Assembly: GCA_049177215.1 (NCBI GenBank)
Contig: CP185379.1
Location: 2,294,001 to 2,358,000 of the forward strand
Origin: Pollutiaquabacter aromativorans
Lineage (GTDB): Bacteria; Bacteroidota; Bacteroidia; AKYH767-A; 2013-40CM-41-45
DNA length: 64,000 bases
Reading direction: 5' to 3'
Shown: in pieces, positions 52,303 through 61,641 of the stretch
Layout: each line of letters begins with the position of its first letter
How positions within the stretch are numbered: the first letter of the stretch is position 1
The notes under the pieces: model-generated
What the model saw: the letters and a program-made list of their open reading frames with translations, nothing else
Database searches by the model: none
Told to the model about the DNA's origin: nothing
Made by a program: the position numbers and the translations under genes

Positions 52303-52677
52303 TCACTGATTAAGGGCCGCCTTGTGGCAGGAATTGCAACTCGTACCGCGGGAGCTGACGCCGTCGATGACATTCCCATCGGTTGTAAACCGCGCCCACA
52401 AGAGGCCGCCGACCGCATTGGGATCATTTTCGGCTCTTAAAACGACGTCGTGTACCAGCTGGCCGTCTACCATGTGACTATGCACCAACGACTCCCGGTT
52501 CCGCAACGAAAGCACGCCATCGTTGAGGTCACCATTCTGATTGGAGACTGACGATTGACCGATACGTGCAGACAGTGCATTATCGGAAAGGCCGGCGGAA
52601 GAATCAGCCTCTTTCATGCAAGCCGAAAGGCTCAATACAGCGGCGATGACGCCGAGGGTTAGGAGTCGTTGTTTCAT
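52303..52677 (-). CDS. Small lipoprotein with a C-terminal CXXCH motif
   Basis: The protein has 124 residues. The lipoprotein signal ends LSLSAC (Cys20). A single CNSCH at 114-118 lies six residues before the end (GTSCNSCHKAALNQ). The region before it, GLLWARFTTDGNVIDGVSSRG, recalls the end of cytochrome P460-type proteins, but the match is short. Haem binding is predicted, not shown. It is a single gene with no operon partner. Confidence 0.6.
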   Translation of the reverse strand: MKQRLLTLGVIAAVLSLSACMKEADSSAGLSDNALSARIGQSSVSNQNGDLNDGVLSLRNRESLVHSHMVDGQLVHDVVLRAENDPNAVGGLLWARFTTDGNVIDGVSSRGTSCNSCHKAALNQ

Positions 52678-52792
52678 GGTTGGATGGTTTTAACGTAAAT
52701 GTAACCGGACACAGCCTGCGGAGTGTCGGCGGATTGTCAGCTTATTGCCTGAAGATGAAGATGTTAAAACGCGATTGTACGCTAAAAACGAA

Positions 52793-54055
52793 CTAACGCA
52801 GGATCTGAAGCCGATAGGCATCCAGCTTAATGAAGACAAAAAGGAGGATCGTGAACGACCAGAGCGAAGAACCTCCGTAGCTGAAAAAGGGTAGCGGAAT
52901 ACCGATAACCGGTGCCAGTCCGATCGTCATGCCAATGTTCACCATAAGGTGAAAGAACATGATGGACGCGACACCATAGCCGTAAATCCGGCTGTATTGG
53001 GAGCGTTGTCTTTCAGCGACCTGAATGATGCGTACGAACAGGAACATGAATAGCGCGATCACAATCAGGCTGCCTACGAAGCCCCACTCCTCCCCTACGG
53101 TGCAGAAGATAAAGTCAGTACTCTGCTCCGGAACGAAGTCATACTTCGTTTGCGTTCCCTGTAGAAACCCTTTGCCCAAAAAACCACCGGAACCGATCGC
53201 GATCTTACTCTGGTTGACATTGTAACCCGCCCCCTTCAAGTCGGTTTCCTTACCCAACAACACATCGATGCGGGTGCGCTGGTGTTCCTGCAAAACGTGC
53301 TTGTACACGTGGTCGACGCTATAGACAATGCCCGCCGCCATGATCGCGCCGGTGAGGATCACCGCGATGTTACGGCGCGTCTTGCGGACCAGAAAAAAGA
53401 ACACGAGGGCTATGGCTCCGATCACGCTGAACAGAATCATCTTGTCGACCAACAGGGATAAGATGAACAGGACAACCAGCAGGAAGCCCAGCAGCAGTAC
53501 ATTCCCGGAGAGTCCTTCGCGATACAGGACAAAGATGAAGGATCCAAAGACCAGCGCTGACCCGGTATCATTTTGCAACAGGATGATGAGTGTCGGCACC
53601 CCGATGATGATCGCGGAAACCACCTTGGTACGCATATCCTGTATCCGGATACCGAGCGTGCTCAGGTACTTCGCCAACGCCATATTGGTGGCGAACTTGG
53701 CGAATTCAGCCGGCTGCAGTTTAAAGGACCCGATATCGATCCAGCCGTAAGAACCTTTCACGTCGCGCGCAAGGACGAACGTGGAGAGGCACAATAACAG
53801 CATCACGCCGAAGATGGGATACGAGAAGGCCGCGTAGAATTTACCGTCGATCACCAGGATCATCAACGCCAGCAAGACGGAACCACCGATCCAGATGGCC
53901 TGGCGACCGTAACTCTGGGAAAGGTCGAGGATACTGGTATGCTCCTCGTTGTAAACGGCGGCATAGATGTTCGCCCAGCCCATGAACATCAGGAGCAGGT
54001 AGAGCCCGACGAGCACCCAATCGAGGTTTTGCCATATGCTTCGTTGCTCACGCAT
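52793..54055 (-). CDS. rodA: Rod shape-determining protein RodA (SEDS glycosyltransferase)
   Basis: The protein has 420 residues and about ten membrane segments. SEDS features are seen: SYGWIDIGSFKLQPAEFAKFATNMALAKYL, LQNDTGSALVFGSFIFVLYREG (with the conserved Asp), FLGKGFLQGTQTKYDFVPEQSTDFIF, and GIPLPFFSYGGSSLW near the end. It polymerises glycan strands with PBP2. It is the last gene of the cell-shape operon, 2 bases after mrdA. Confidence 0.95.
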   Translation of the reverse strand: MREQRSIWQNLDWVLVGLYLLLMFMGWANIYAAVYNEEHTSILDLSQSYGRQAIWIGGSVLLALMILVIDGKFYAAFSYPIFGVMLLLCLSTFVLARDVKGSYGWIDIGSFKLQPAEFAKFATNMALAKYLSTLGIRIQDMRTKVVSAIIIGVPTLIILLQNDTGSALVFGSFIFVLYREGLSGNVLLLGFLLVVLFILSLLVDKMILFSVIGAIALVFFFLVRKTRRNIAVILTGAIMAAGIVYSVDHVYKHVLQEHQRTRIDVLLGKETDLKGAGYNVNQSKIAIGSGGFLGKGFLQGTQTKYDFVPEQSTDFIFCTVGEEWGFVGSLIVIALFMFLFVRIIQVAERQRSQYSRIYGYGVASIMFFHLMVNIGMTIGLAPVIGIPLPFFSYGGSSLWSFTILLFVFIKLDAYRLQILR

Positions 54056-54057
54056 GA

Positions 54058-55974
54058 TCAGTGCTCTTTCAGGACCGCCTCCCTGCGGACCTTCACGGCG
54101 GTAACCGGGGATGTCTTGGGTTGTTGCTTACTGGTGTCCTTGGGTTGCGGACGGAATTGCGCGCCCTCCGGCAGGATCACGCCTTCCCGCATGCGCTTGT
54201 CCAGATCGGGACGGGAGATGGAATCCCGAAGATACTCTTCGATCATCAGTGTCGCGATCGGCGCCGCCCAGGTGCCGCCCCACCCGGCATTCTCCACTGT
54301 AACCGCGATTGCGATCTTCGGATTATCCTTCGGCGCGAAAGCGACGAATACCGAGTGGTCCTTGCCGTGAGGGTTCTGTGCCGTACCGGTTTTTCCGCAG
54401 ATGCTGATGCCCTTCACCTTTGAAGCGGCAGCCGTACCGGCTTCCACCACGTTCTCCATGCCATCAATCACCACGGGAAAATACTGGGCGTCAATTCCCA
54501 GGCTGTGCTTCACTTTGAATTGCTCCGGCAGATAATGGCGGGAACCGATCTCCTTCACGACGTGAGGTGTGTAAAACCAGCCACGGTTCGCGACCGCCGC
54601 GAGAATGTTCGCGTTCTGCAAGGGCGTGATACCCAACTCCCCCTGGCCGATACCCAGGGAAATGATGGTGGATGATTTCCAGGACCCCTTTCCGAAGTAC
54701 TTGTCATAATAGGCGATGGTCGGCACCGACCCCCGCAACACACTGGGCAGATCGGAATCCAGCTTCACGCCGATGCCGAACTTGGCAATGGCTTCCCGCC
54801 AATGCGTGAACGCCGCCTCCGTGTTGCCGAACTTCCGGTTGTCGATGACGGATCGGAAAACATAGCTATAGTACGAATTGCACGACTGTGTGATCGACCA
54901 CTGCAGATCAAGGGGAGACGCGTGCGGGTGACACTTGGGTTTACCACCCATCGGCGGGTACCCGTGCGCGCAAGGGTAACGGGTCGTGGGGAACAAGACA
55001 CCGTCCTGCTGCGCCAGCAGGGCCATCACCAGTTTGAAGGTCGAACCCGGCGGGTACAAGGCCATCTGGGAGCGGTTGAAGAGCGGCTTGAACGGATCAA
55101 CCAACAGCCTGCCGTAATTCTTGGTTCGCGACCGACCGACCAGCAAATTCGGATCGTAAGCAGGTGAGCTGACCATGCAGAGGATCTCGCCGGTAGCAGG
55201 CTCGATCGCTACCACGGACCCCACTTTGTTCGCGAGCAATTGCTCACCGTACTCTTGCAGCTTGGCGTCGATGGTCAGGGTCAGGTTCTCTCCCGCCACC
55301 GCGACAGTATCGAACCGACCATTCTGGAATTTTCCCTTCTCTCGGTTGAATACATCCACCATCACACGGTGGGATCCGCGCTTCCCGCGAAGGGCTTCTT
55401 CGTACGACAGCTCCACACCGCTTTTCCCGATATAATCACCCTCTTTGTAATAAGGGTTCTTACGGGTCGTGGCGGAGTCGACTTCACCGATATATCCGAA
55501 CAAATGCGCCGCGACCGGTTTGGGATACTTGCGCAAGGTGCGCGGCTCCACGAAGAACCCCGGGAACTTGTACAACTTCTCCTGAAGCGTCGCGTAGGTC
55601 TCGACCGATAATTGCTTTTCAAACAACGAAGGCTTCACCGGCGAATAGGCTCTGGCCTTCTGAAACTTGGCGATGTAATCTTCCTTCGTGATGCCGATCA
55701 AACCGCACAATTCCAGAGTATCCAGATTTCGGGCCTGCTTCGGAATGATCATCAGGTCATAGACCGGTTCATTGTAGACAAGCAATCGTCCCTTGCGGTC
55801 ATAAATCAAACCGCGTGATGGATAATCCGTGATGATCCGGATGACGTTGTTGTCCGCTGAATTCTTATAGGAATTGTCGAGCACCTGCAGAAAGAACAGG
55901 CGCATGAGGTACACCAGTCCAACCGACAGGAAAATGAAGATGATGACGTTCTGTCTACCCGAGGATGCGCTCAT
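54058..55974 (-). CDS. mrdA: Penicillin-binding protein 2 (transpeptidase)
   Basis: The protein has 638 residues. An N-terminal membrane anchor (NVIIFIFLSVGLVYLMRLFF) is followed by the dimerisation domain and the transpeptidase domain. The three active-site motifs are STFK at about 310 (YPPGSTFKLVMAL), SCN at about 363 (TQSCNSYYSYVF) and KTG at about 526 (ICGKTGTAQNPHG). It crosslinks peptidoglycan during elongation. It overlaps mreD by 20 bases. Confidence 0.95.
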   Translation of the reverse strand: MSASSGRQNVIIFIFLSVGLVYLMRLFFLQVLDNSYKNSADNNVIRIITDYPSRGLIYDRKGRLLVYNEPVYDLMIIPKQARNLDTLELCGLIGITKEDYIAKFQKARAYSPVKPSLFEKQLSVETYATLQEKLYKFPGFFVEPRTLRKYPKPVAAHLFGYIGEVDSATTRKNPYYKEGDYIGKSGVELSYEEALRGKRGSHRVMVDVFNREKGKFQNGRFDTVAVAGENLTLTIDAKLQEYGEQLLANKVGSVVAIEPATGEILCMVSSPAYDPNLLVGRSRTKNYGRLLVDPFKPLFNRSQMALYPPGSTFKLVMALLAQQDGVLFPTTRYPCAHGYPPMGGKPKCHPHASPLDLQWSITQSCNSYYSYVFRSVIDNRKFGNTEAAFTHWREAIAKFGIGVKLDSDLPSVLRGSVPTIAYYDKYFGKGSWKSSTIISLGIGQGELGITPLQNANILAAVANRGWFYTPHVVKEIGSRHYLPEQFKVKHSLGIDAQYFPVVIDGMENVVEAGTAAASKVKGISICGKTGTAQNPHGKDHSVFVAFAPKDNPKIAIAVTVENAGWGGTWAAPIATLMIEEYLRDSISRPDLDKRMREGVILPEGAQFRPQPKDTSKQQPKTSPVTAVKVRREAVLKEH

Positions 55975-56488
55975 TGGATTTTCCCGAACGGATGAACAGG
56001 TAGGTGCCCATGACGATGAGCAGGAGCGAAACCGCGGAGTTGATCACCACCTTCAGGAAGGTCATGCCGAACTCGGTAAAGCGAAAGACCTCCAGATAGA
56101 AATACAGGAGGTGGTGCAGGAAGGTGAGAATACCCGCGTAGGTCAAAAACCAGTTCAATCCCATCACCTGGGGAATCAACCGGACCTCGGCATCATACCC
56201 GTCCCGTGGTGCGATAAGGCGTAAGATCCCCGGACGGGCGAACATCAGAAACACGCTCGCCGCGGCGTGTAAACCGCTGGTATTTCCGAACATGTCGATG
56301 ACCAGTCCGGTTACGAGCCCGAGTACGAGTTGCAGAGCCTTGGGAGTCTCGACCGGCAACAACAAAAGGAATAATATATATACATACGGGTTCACGTACC
56401 CGCTCCACTGTATGTGATTCAGCACGACCACCTGGATGGCGACCAGGAAGAGGAACCGGATGAGGTTCTGGATCAGCTTAACGATCAT
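55955..56488 (-). CDS. mreD: Rod shape-determining protein MreD
   Basis: The protein has 177 residues and five to six hydrophobic segments. It is recognised by its place between mreC and mrdA and by NPYVYILFLLLLPVETPKALQL and GLVTGLVIDMFGNTSGLHAAASV, usual in Bacteroidota MreD. It overlaps mreC by 11 bases and mrdA by 20. Confidence 0.9.
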   Translation of the reverse strand: MIVKLIQNLIRFLFLVAIQVVVLNHIQWSGYVNPYVYILFLLLLPVETPKALQLVLGLVTGLVIDMFGNTSGLHAAASVFLMFARPGILRLIAPRDGYDAEVRLIPQVMGLNWFLTYAGILTFLHHLLYFYLEVFRFTEFGMTFLKVVINSAVSLLLIVMGTYLFIRSGKSNERILG

Positions 56489-57311
56489 TCGATAGCGAGT
56501 CCTCCAACGCTCGTTGTTCTTCTTTGTACAGGTTGCCTACGATATAGACATAACTGAGGCTGGCAAAGGGTGTCGACAGCTTCACGTCAATGTCCTGAAA
56601 ATTATCCGATGTCTCCGGGTTCACCCGGTCGATCACGCCGATCATCACGCCTTCCGGGAAGATGGCAGAGAAGGAACTGGTGACGATCGTATCGCCCGGA
56701 GCGAGTTTTACGTGCTTTGCGATGTCGGTCAATTGCCCGTGCGCGTCGTCCGTGCCGCCCCAGACCATCGACCCGATATAGCCGTTCTTCCTGATGCGCG
56801 CGCTGATCCTGGAATCCTTGTGCAGGAAGGAGATGACCGAGCAATAATGCTCTGATACGTCTTTGACGATGCCGACAACGCCGTCTGGACAAATCACGCC
56901 CATTTCCGGCTTCACACCCTGAAGGCTGCCGCGATCAAGGGTTAAGTAGTTACTCCGTCGGTTCACCGAGTTGTTGACGACTTTGGCGGTCAGAAACGTG
57001 TATTGCTGACGGTAGTTCGTATCACTGACGGTTCTCCGCAGGGCGGAATCGATGTAGTAAACATCCGGAAAGAGTCCCCGCAAGGTCGCGTTTTGTCGCG
57101 CCAGCGCTTCGTTGGTCGTCCTGAGGTTGATGTATTCCGTCACGGCGCTCACCCCGGAATTCACTTCCGCCGCCACACGATTGGTGGAATTGATGAAACT
57201 TGCCCGCCGATAGTTGCTGTTCTGCACGATCAGATAAATGCAGCATGCTTCCAACAACAGGAAGAAGATGAAAAAATTGTATCGCCAGAGAAAGAGGAAG
57301 AGGTTCCTCAT
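56478..57311 (-). CDS. mreC: Rod shape-determining protein MreC
   Basis: The protein has 277 residues. One membrane segment (FIFFLLLEACCIYLIVQ) is followed by a coiled coil at about 60-85 (NLRTTNEALARQNATLRG) and two beta domains (NYLTLDRGSLQGVKPEMGVICPDGVVGIV and PGDTIVTSSFSAIFPEGVMIGVID). It links MreB to the periplasmic wall-synthesis enzymes. Confidence 0.9.
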   Translation of the reverse strand: MRNLFLFLWRYNFFIFFLLLEACCIYLIVQNSNYRRASFINSTNRVAAEVNSGVSAVTEYINLRTTNEALARQNATLRGLFPDVYYIDSALRRTVSDTNYRQQYTFLTAKVVNNSVNRRSNYLTLDRGSLQGVKPEMGVICPDGVVGIVKDVSEHYCSVISFLHKDSRISARIRKNGYIGSMVWGGTDDAHGQLTDIAKHVKLAPGDTIVTSSFSAIFPEGVMIGVIDRVNPETSDNFQDIDVKLSTPFASLSYVYIVGNLYKEEQRALEDSLSNDR

Positions 57312-57471
57312 GGGTTCATTCCCGGTTTTGCGGTCGTACCGGCCCGGGACTCACCGCAAGACAAAGGTACGGCTTCCCGCGACGGCAGGCTCGGTAAAAT
57401 CCGAATAATAGGCTGGAATCCCGCAGGTACCACAGGACTGATTTCACACGGGAAGATGTTCATGACCCCGA

Positions 57472-58494
57472 TCAGGGGATGAGGAACTTGAAGCGACCGA
57501 TATTCTTCAGCGCGATACCCGTTCCACGTACAACCGCACGCAGGGGGTCTTCAGCTACGTGTACCGGCAGTTTGGTCTTCCGGGAAATGCGCTGGTCAAG
57601 GCCTCGCAGGAGTGCCCCGCCACCGGTCAGGTAGATGCCCGTCCGGTAAATATCAGCGGAGAGTTCGGGGGGCGTCATCTCCAACGCCTTCAGGATGGCC
57701 TCCTCGATCTTGGAGATGGATTTGTCGAGCGCATGTGAGATCTCCTGGTAGCTGACGGTAATCTCCTTCGGGATACCCGTCATGAGGTCCCGACCATGCA
57801 CCGCGAAATCGGGCGGAGGATTGTCGAGTTCGGGCAAAGCCGATCCAACCTGGATCTTGATCTGTTCCGCCGATCGTTCCCCGATCATGATATTGTGCTG
57901 GCGGCGCATGTAATCCCAAATGTCGTTGGTGAAGACGTCACCGGCCACACGGATGGATTGGTCGCAGACAATGCCGCCAAGGGCGATCACCGCGATTTCG
58001 CTTGTACCACCGCCGATGTCGATGATCATATTGCCCATCGGCTCCTCCACATCGATCCCGATGCCGATCGCGGCTGCCATCGGCTCGTGAATGAGATAAA
58101 CCTCTTTGGCTCCGGCATGCTCGGCGGAGTCGCGTACGGCACGCTTTTCCACTTCGGTAATACCGGAAGGAATACAAATGACCATCTTCAGGGATGGCTG
58201 GAATAACCGGCGCGCAGGATTGATCATCCGGATCATTCCACGGATCATGTGCTCTGCCGCATCGAAATCCGCGATCACGCCGTCCTTCAGCGGCCGAATG
58301 GTCTTGATGTTCTCATGGGTCTTCCCATGCATCATCATGGCCTGCTTGCCGACCGCGATCACCTTTCCGGTCATCCGGTCAATGGCAACGATGGAGGGTT
58401 CATCCACCACCACTTTGTCATTGTGGATGATCAGCGTGTTGGCGGTACCCAGGTCAATGGCAATTTCCTGGGTGAGAAAATCAAAAAATCCCAT
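57472..58494 (-). CDS. mreB: Rod shape-determining protein MreB (actin homologue)
   Basis: The protein has 340 residues from the ATG at 58492-58494; 14 further upstream codons of open frame are unlikely. The nucleotide-binding motifs are phosphate 1 AIDLGTANTLI, connect 1 near EPMAAAIGIG, phosphate 2 IIDIGGGTSEIAVIALGGIV, and adenosine YLTGGGALLRGLDQ. The N-terminal amphipathic MGFFDFL probably binds the membrane. The gap to purH is 126 bases without a clear promoter, so co-transcription with purH is likely. Confidence 0.97.
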   Translation of the reverse strand: MGFFDFLTQEIAIDLGTANTLIIHNDKVVVDEPSIVAIDRMTGKVIAVGKQAMMMHGKTHENIKTIRPLKDGVIADFDAAEHMIRGMIRMINPARRLFQPSLKMVICIPSGITEVEKRAVRDSAEHAGAKEVYLIHEPMAAAIGIGIDVEEPMGNMIIDIGGGTSEIAVIALGGIVCDQSIRVAGDVFTNDIWDYMRRQHNIMIGERSAEQIKIQVGSALPELDNPPPDFAVHGRDLMTGIPKEITVSYQEISHALDKSISKIEEAILKALEMTPPELSADIYRTGIYLTGGGALLRGLDQRISRKTKLPVHVAEDPLRAVVRGTGIALKNIGRFKFLIP

Positions 58495-58620
58495 GTGGGG
58501 TCCTGTTGTTGTTTTTGGGGAGGGGACAGAGGACACACTCCCGGTCGCCTATATACGGGTGCGAAGTTAATAGGTTGTGTTTTGCATTCGGGAATCGGAA
58601 AGAATTTCCCGGTAAAATCC

Positions 58621-60147
58621 TTAGTGCTTGAAGTGGCGGATACCCGTCATGACCATGGCCATCTCATGCGCCTCGCAGTAGTCGACCGACTCCTGGTCTT
58701 TAATGGAACCGCCGGGCTGTACAACCGAACGAATGCCGGCCTCACAAGCGATCTGAACACAGTCGGGGAACGGGAAGAACGCGTCGCTGGCCATCACCGC
58801 GCCATCAAGTGAAAAACCGAAGTGACGAGCCTTGGCAATGGCCTGCTGCAAAGCGTCTACGCGCGATGTCTGACCAGTGCCACTGGCCAGTAACTGGCGG
58901 TCTTTGGCCAAGACAATCGTATTCGATTTGGTGTGTTTGACCACTTTGTTCGCGAACACCAGGTCACGTAATTCAGCAGCCGTCGGCACTTTGCGGGTCA
59001 TCGGCTTCATTTGTTCGGCCGTTTCGGTCGAAACATCGCGATCCTGCTCCGCAACCCCGTTCAGGATGGTCCGGAACTGCCGGGGCGGAAGAGAAAACTG
59101 CTTCTGTATCAATATGATACGATTCTTTTTTTGCTTCAGGATCTCCAGTGCTCCGGCATTGTAGGCCGGCGCGATGCAAACTTCGAAGAAGAGGTCGTGC
59201 ATGGCCTGGGCGACGGGTTCCGTCACTTCCCGGTTACACACAAGAATGCCGCCGAACGCGGAAACAGGATCGCCGGCTAATGCTGCTTTCCAGGCATCCA
59301 GCAGGAGGTCCCGACTGGCAACCCCGCAGGCATTGTTATGCTTGAGAATGGCGAACGTCGGTTCGTCAAACTCCGCGATCAGGGCTACGGCCGCATCGAT
59401 ATCGAGCAGGTTATTGTAAGAGATCTCTTTACCATGCACCTGGTCGAAGAACGCATCGAAACTGCCGAAGAAGCGTGCCTGCTGATGAGGATTCTCCCCG
59501 TAGCGAAGTCCGCGCGATTCGAGGATGCTTTGCGCGAAAGCGGGAACTGCCGCGGTACGGTTGAAATACTGAAAGATGGCCGTATCGTAATGCGAGGACG
59601 TCAGGAAAGCTTGTGCCGCAAAGCGCTTCCGGTCATCCAGCGAGCTGCGACCGGAGCTGTGTTCGAGGATCTTCAACAGATCCGTGTATTGTTCACGGGA
59701 AGAAACGATCAGCACATCGTTGAAGTTCTTAGCACCAGCCCGGATCAGGGAGATCCCACCGATGTCTATTTTTTCGATGATGTCGGACTCCCCTGCTCCG
59801 GACGTAACAGTCTGTTCGAACGGATACAAATCAACGATCACGAGGTCGATATCCGGAATGGCATATTCGGCTACCTCCGCGACATCGTTTTCGTGGCCGC
59901 GACGGCTCAGGATACCGCCAAAAACCTTCGGATGAAGGGTCTTGACCCGGCCGCCAAGGATCGAGGGATAATTGGTCAATTGCTCCACTGGAACGACCGG
60001 AATGCCCATTTTTTCAATAAAATCCTGGGTTCCGCCGGTGCTGTAGAGGGTTACACCCAACTCATGCAACCTGCGAACGATCGGTTCGAGGCCGTCTTTG
60101 TGATAGACTGAGATCAGGGCGCTACCGATCTTTTTTTCGCTGGACAT
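58621..60147 (-). CDS. purH: Bifunctional AICAR transformylase / IMP cyclohydrolase
   Basis: The protein (508 residues) catalyses the last two steps of IMP synthesis. The IMP cyclohydrolase part is an MGS-like fold (TLYSTGGTQDFIEKMGIPVVPV, GGRVKTLHPKVFGGIL). The transformylase part has RYGENPHQQARF and the catalytic Lys-His in ILKHNNACGVA, followed by SAFGGILVCN and the C-terminal VVQPGGSIKDQESVDYCE. The ATG at 60145-60147 gives the normal length. Longer upstream open sequence runs into the divergent gene and is not coding. It heads the cell-shape operon, an arrangement seen in other Bacteroidota. Confidence 0.97.
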   Translation of the reverse strand: MSSEKKIGSALISVYHKDGLEPIVRRLHELGVTLYSTGGTQDFIEKMGIPVVPVEQLTNYPSILGGRVKTLHPKVFGGILSRRGHENDVAEVAEYAIPDIDLVIVDLYPFEQTVTSGAGESDIIEKIDIGGISLIRAGAKNFNDVLIVSSREQYTDLLKILEHSSGRSSLDDRKRFAAQAFLTSSHYDTAIFQYFNRTAAVPAFAQSILESRGLRYGENPHQQARFFGSFDAFFDQVHGKEISYNNLLDIDAAVALIAEFDEPTFAILKHNNACGVASRDLLLDAWKAALAGDPVSAFGGILVCNREVTEPVAQAMHDLFFEVCIAPAYNAGALEILKQKKNRIILIQKQFSLPPRQFRTILNGVAEQDRDVSTETAEQMKPMTRKVPTAAELRDLVFANKVVKHTKSNTIVLAKDRQLLASGTGQTSRVDALQQAIAKARHFGFSLDGAVMASDAFFPFPDCVQIACEAGIRSVVQPGGSIKDQESVDYCEAHEMAMVMTGIRHFKH

Positions 60148-60168
60148 GAAGGGTGTTTTTGGCTGGGG

Positions 60169-60176
60169 CAAAGGTA
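60169..60176 (-). promoter_or_regulatory. -7 element for purH
   Basis: TACCTTTG on the minus strand fits TAnnTTTG, 21 bases before the purH start. No well-placed -33 element. Confidence 0.5.
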
Positions 60177-60264
60177 GAAAATTCGGGCCCTGCCCTTTCC
60201 GGAATTCAACTGCATCCACGACGTTAATTTGCGTTAAGTATCCATCGGCCGAAGTTGCGCTGCT

Positions 60265-60272
60265 TACATTTG
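60265..60272 (+). promoter_or_regulatory. -7 element very close to the permease start
   Basis: TACATTTG fits TAnnTTTG and ends 5 bases before the ATG at 60278, so the message would have almost no leader. Confidence 0.4.
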
Positions 60273-60277
60273 CCTCA

Positions 60278-61543
60278 ATGTCGCGCTTCCGCATTTTCTT
60301 ACGCCTTTTCAGGGAAAGTTTCCTCTTCGCCTTCGAAGCTTTGCGCGTCAATAAACTACGTACCCTCCTTTCGTTACTGGGCATCACCATTGGCATTTTT
60401 GCCATCATCTCGGTTTTCACCGTCACGGATGCCCTCGAGCGGAAGATCCGTTCCGATGTGGAATCACTCGGCGACAATGTCATTTACATCCAGAAATGGC
60501 CCTGGGTGCCGGAGGGCGGAGAAGAATACCCCTGGTGGAAATACATGAACCGACCCTTGCCCGGTTACAAGGAAATGACCGAGGTAGGTAGAAAGGCCGA
60601 GTCGGCAGGAATCCTGGCGTATGTCGCTACGCTCGGCGGACAGGTGATCAAATACAAAAGTTCATCGGTCGAAAACGCTACCGTACTGGCGGTATCACAC
60701 GATTACGACCTGATCAAGAGCATGGAATTGACCGCCGGACGCTACTTCACGGAGTCCGAATCCGCCGGCGGTCGCCCCCTGGCCCTCCTGGGTTCCAGTG
60801 TTGCTGATGCGCTCTTCCCGAACGGCGACGCGGTAGGAAAGGAAATTTCGGTGAGAGGATACAAGTTCGCTGTGATCGGCACGATTGAAAAGGAAGGTTC
60901 GAGCATGGTGGACAACTCGAACGACAACAACGTCATCATCCCCGTCAATTACGCGCGCAACATCATCAACCTGCGATCCGACCAGATCGATCCGTTCATC
61001 ATGGTCAAAGCGCGTGAACAGGTCCCGACGCAGGAAATGAAAGAAGACCTGCGCGGCGCGATGCGCTCCATCCGACGTATTCACCCGAAGGAGGAAGACG
61101 ATTTCGCCTTGAATGAGACGAGCCTGCTTACCAACAGCCTCCAATCACTCTTCTCCACCCTCGGACTTGCGGGATGGATCATCGGAGGATTCTCGATTCT
61201 AGTAGGCGGCTTCGGTATCGCCAACATCATGTTCGTTTCGGTGAAGGAACGGACCCACATCATCGGTATCCAAAAATCGCTGGGTTCGAAAAATTACTTC
61301 ATCCTCCTGCAATTTCTGATTGAAGCGGTGGTGCTCTGCATCTTCGGCGGATTGATCGGCCTGCTGCTGGTCTATGGCCTGACCTCCGTAGCCAGCAGCA
61401 TGACCGGTTTCGACCTTTCGCTGACAGCCGCCAATGTTTTCATGGGACTGATCATCTCCGCGACGATCGGTATCATCAGCGGTTTCGTTCCTGCCCATCA
61501 GGCTTCTCGGATGAATCCGGTCGACGCGATCCGGGCTAACTGA
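60278..61543 (+). CDS. ABC transporter permease of the MacB/FtsX type
   Basis: The protein has 421 residues from the ATG at 60278; the open frame runs 44 codons upstream across the promoter region. Four membrane segments: the first in KLRTLLSLLGITIGIFAIISVFTV, and three near the C-terminus (WIIGGFSILVGGFGIANIMFVSV, VVLCIFGGLIGLLLVYGL, VFMGLIISATIGIISGFVPA). The large loop between the first and second is the MacB periplasmic core domain. No ATPase gene is adjacent, so the ABC partner is elsewhere. Likely roles are lipoprotein or small-molecule export. Confidence 0.85.
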   Translation: MSRFRIFLRLFRESFLFAFEALRVNKLRTLLSLLGITIGIFAIISVFTVTDALERKIRSDVESLGDNVIYIQKWPWVPEGGEEYPWWKYMNRPLPGYKEMTEVGRKAESAGILAYVATLGGQVIKYKSSSVENATVLAVSHDYDLIKSMELTAGRYFTESESAGGRPLALLGSSVADALFPNGDAVGKEISVRGYKFAVIGTIEKEGSSMVDNSNDNNVIIPVNYARNIINLRSDQIDPFIMVKAREQVPTQEMKEDLRGAMRSIRRIHPKEEDDFALNETSLLTNSLQSLFSTLGLAGWIIGGFSILVGGFGIANIMFVSVKERTHIIGIQKSLGSKNYFILLQFLIEAVVLCIFGGLIGLLLVYGLTSVASSMTGFDLSLTAANVFMGLIISATIGIISGFVPAHQASRMNPVDAIRAN

Positions 61544-61622
61544 TCAGGGTTTTCAACAGCTGTGGTGACAAATTCACCCGCAAAGGGCGCGGTTTTAAAG
61601 GGGCTCCGGGACTTGTTTTTCC

Positions 61623-61630
61623 TAAGTTTG
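61623..61630 (+). promoter_or_regulatory. -7 element near the start of the 61642 lipoprotein gene
   Basis: TAAGTTTG fits TAnnTTTG and lies 11 bases before the ATG at 61642. It supports this ATG over the earlier GTG at 61630. Confidence 0.45.
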
Positions 61631-61641
61631 TGCTCCACGCT

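Noticed and set aside
59320..59345. Alanine in KHNNACG of PurH as a broken active site
   Set aside because: The catalytic Lys-His is intact, and as I recall Ala at this place also occurs in other Bacteroidota PurH proteins.
60148..60483. N-terminal extension of purH by about 110 residues
   Set aside because: It overlaps the divergent permease and its promoter, and PurH from 60147 already has the normal length and start.
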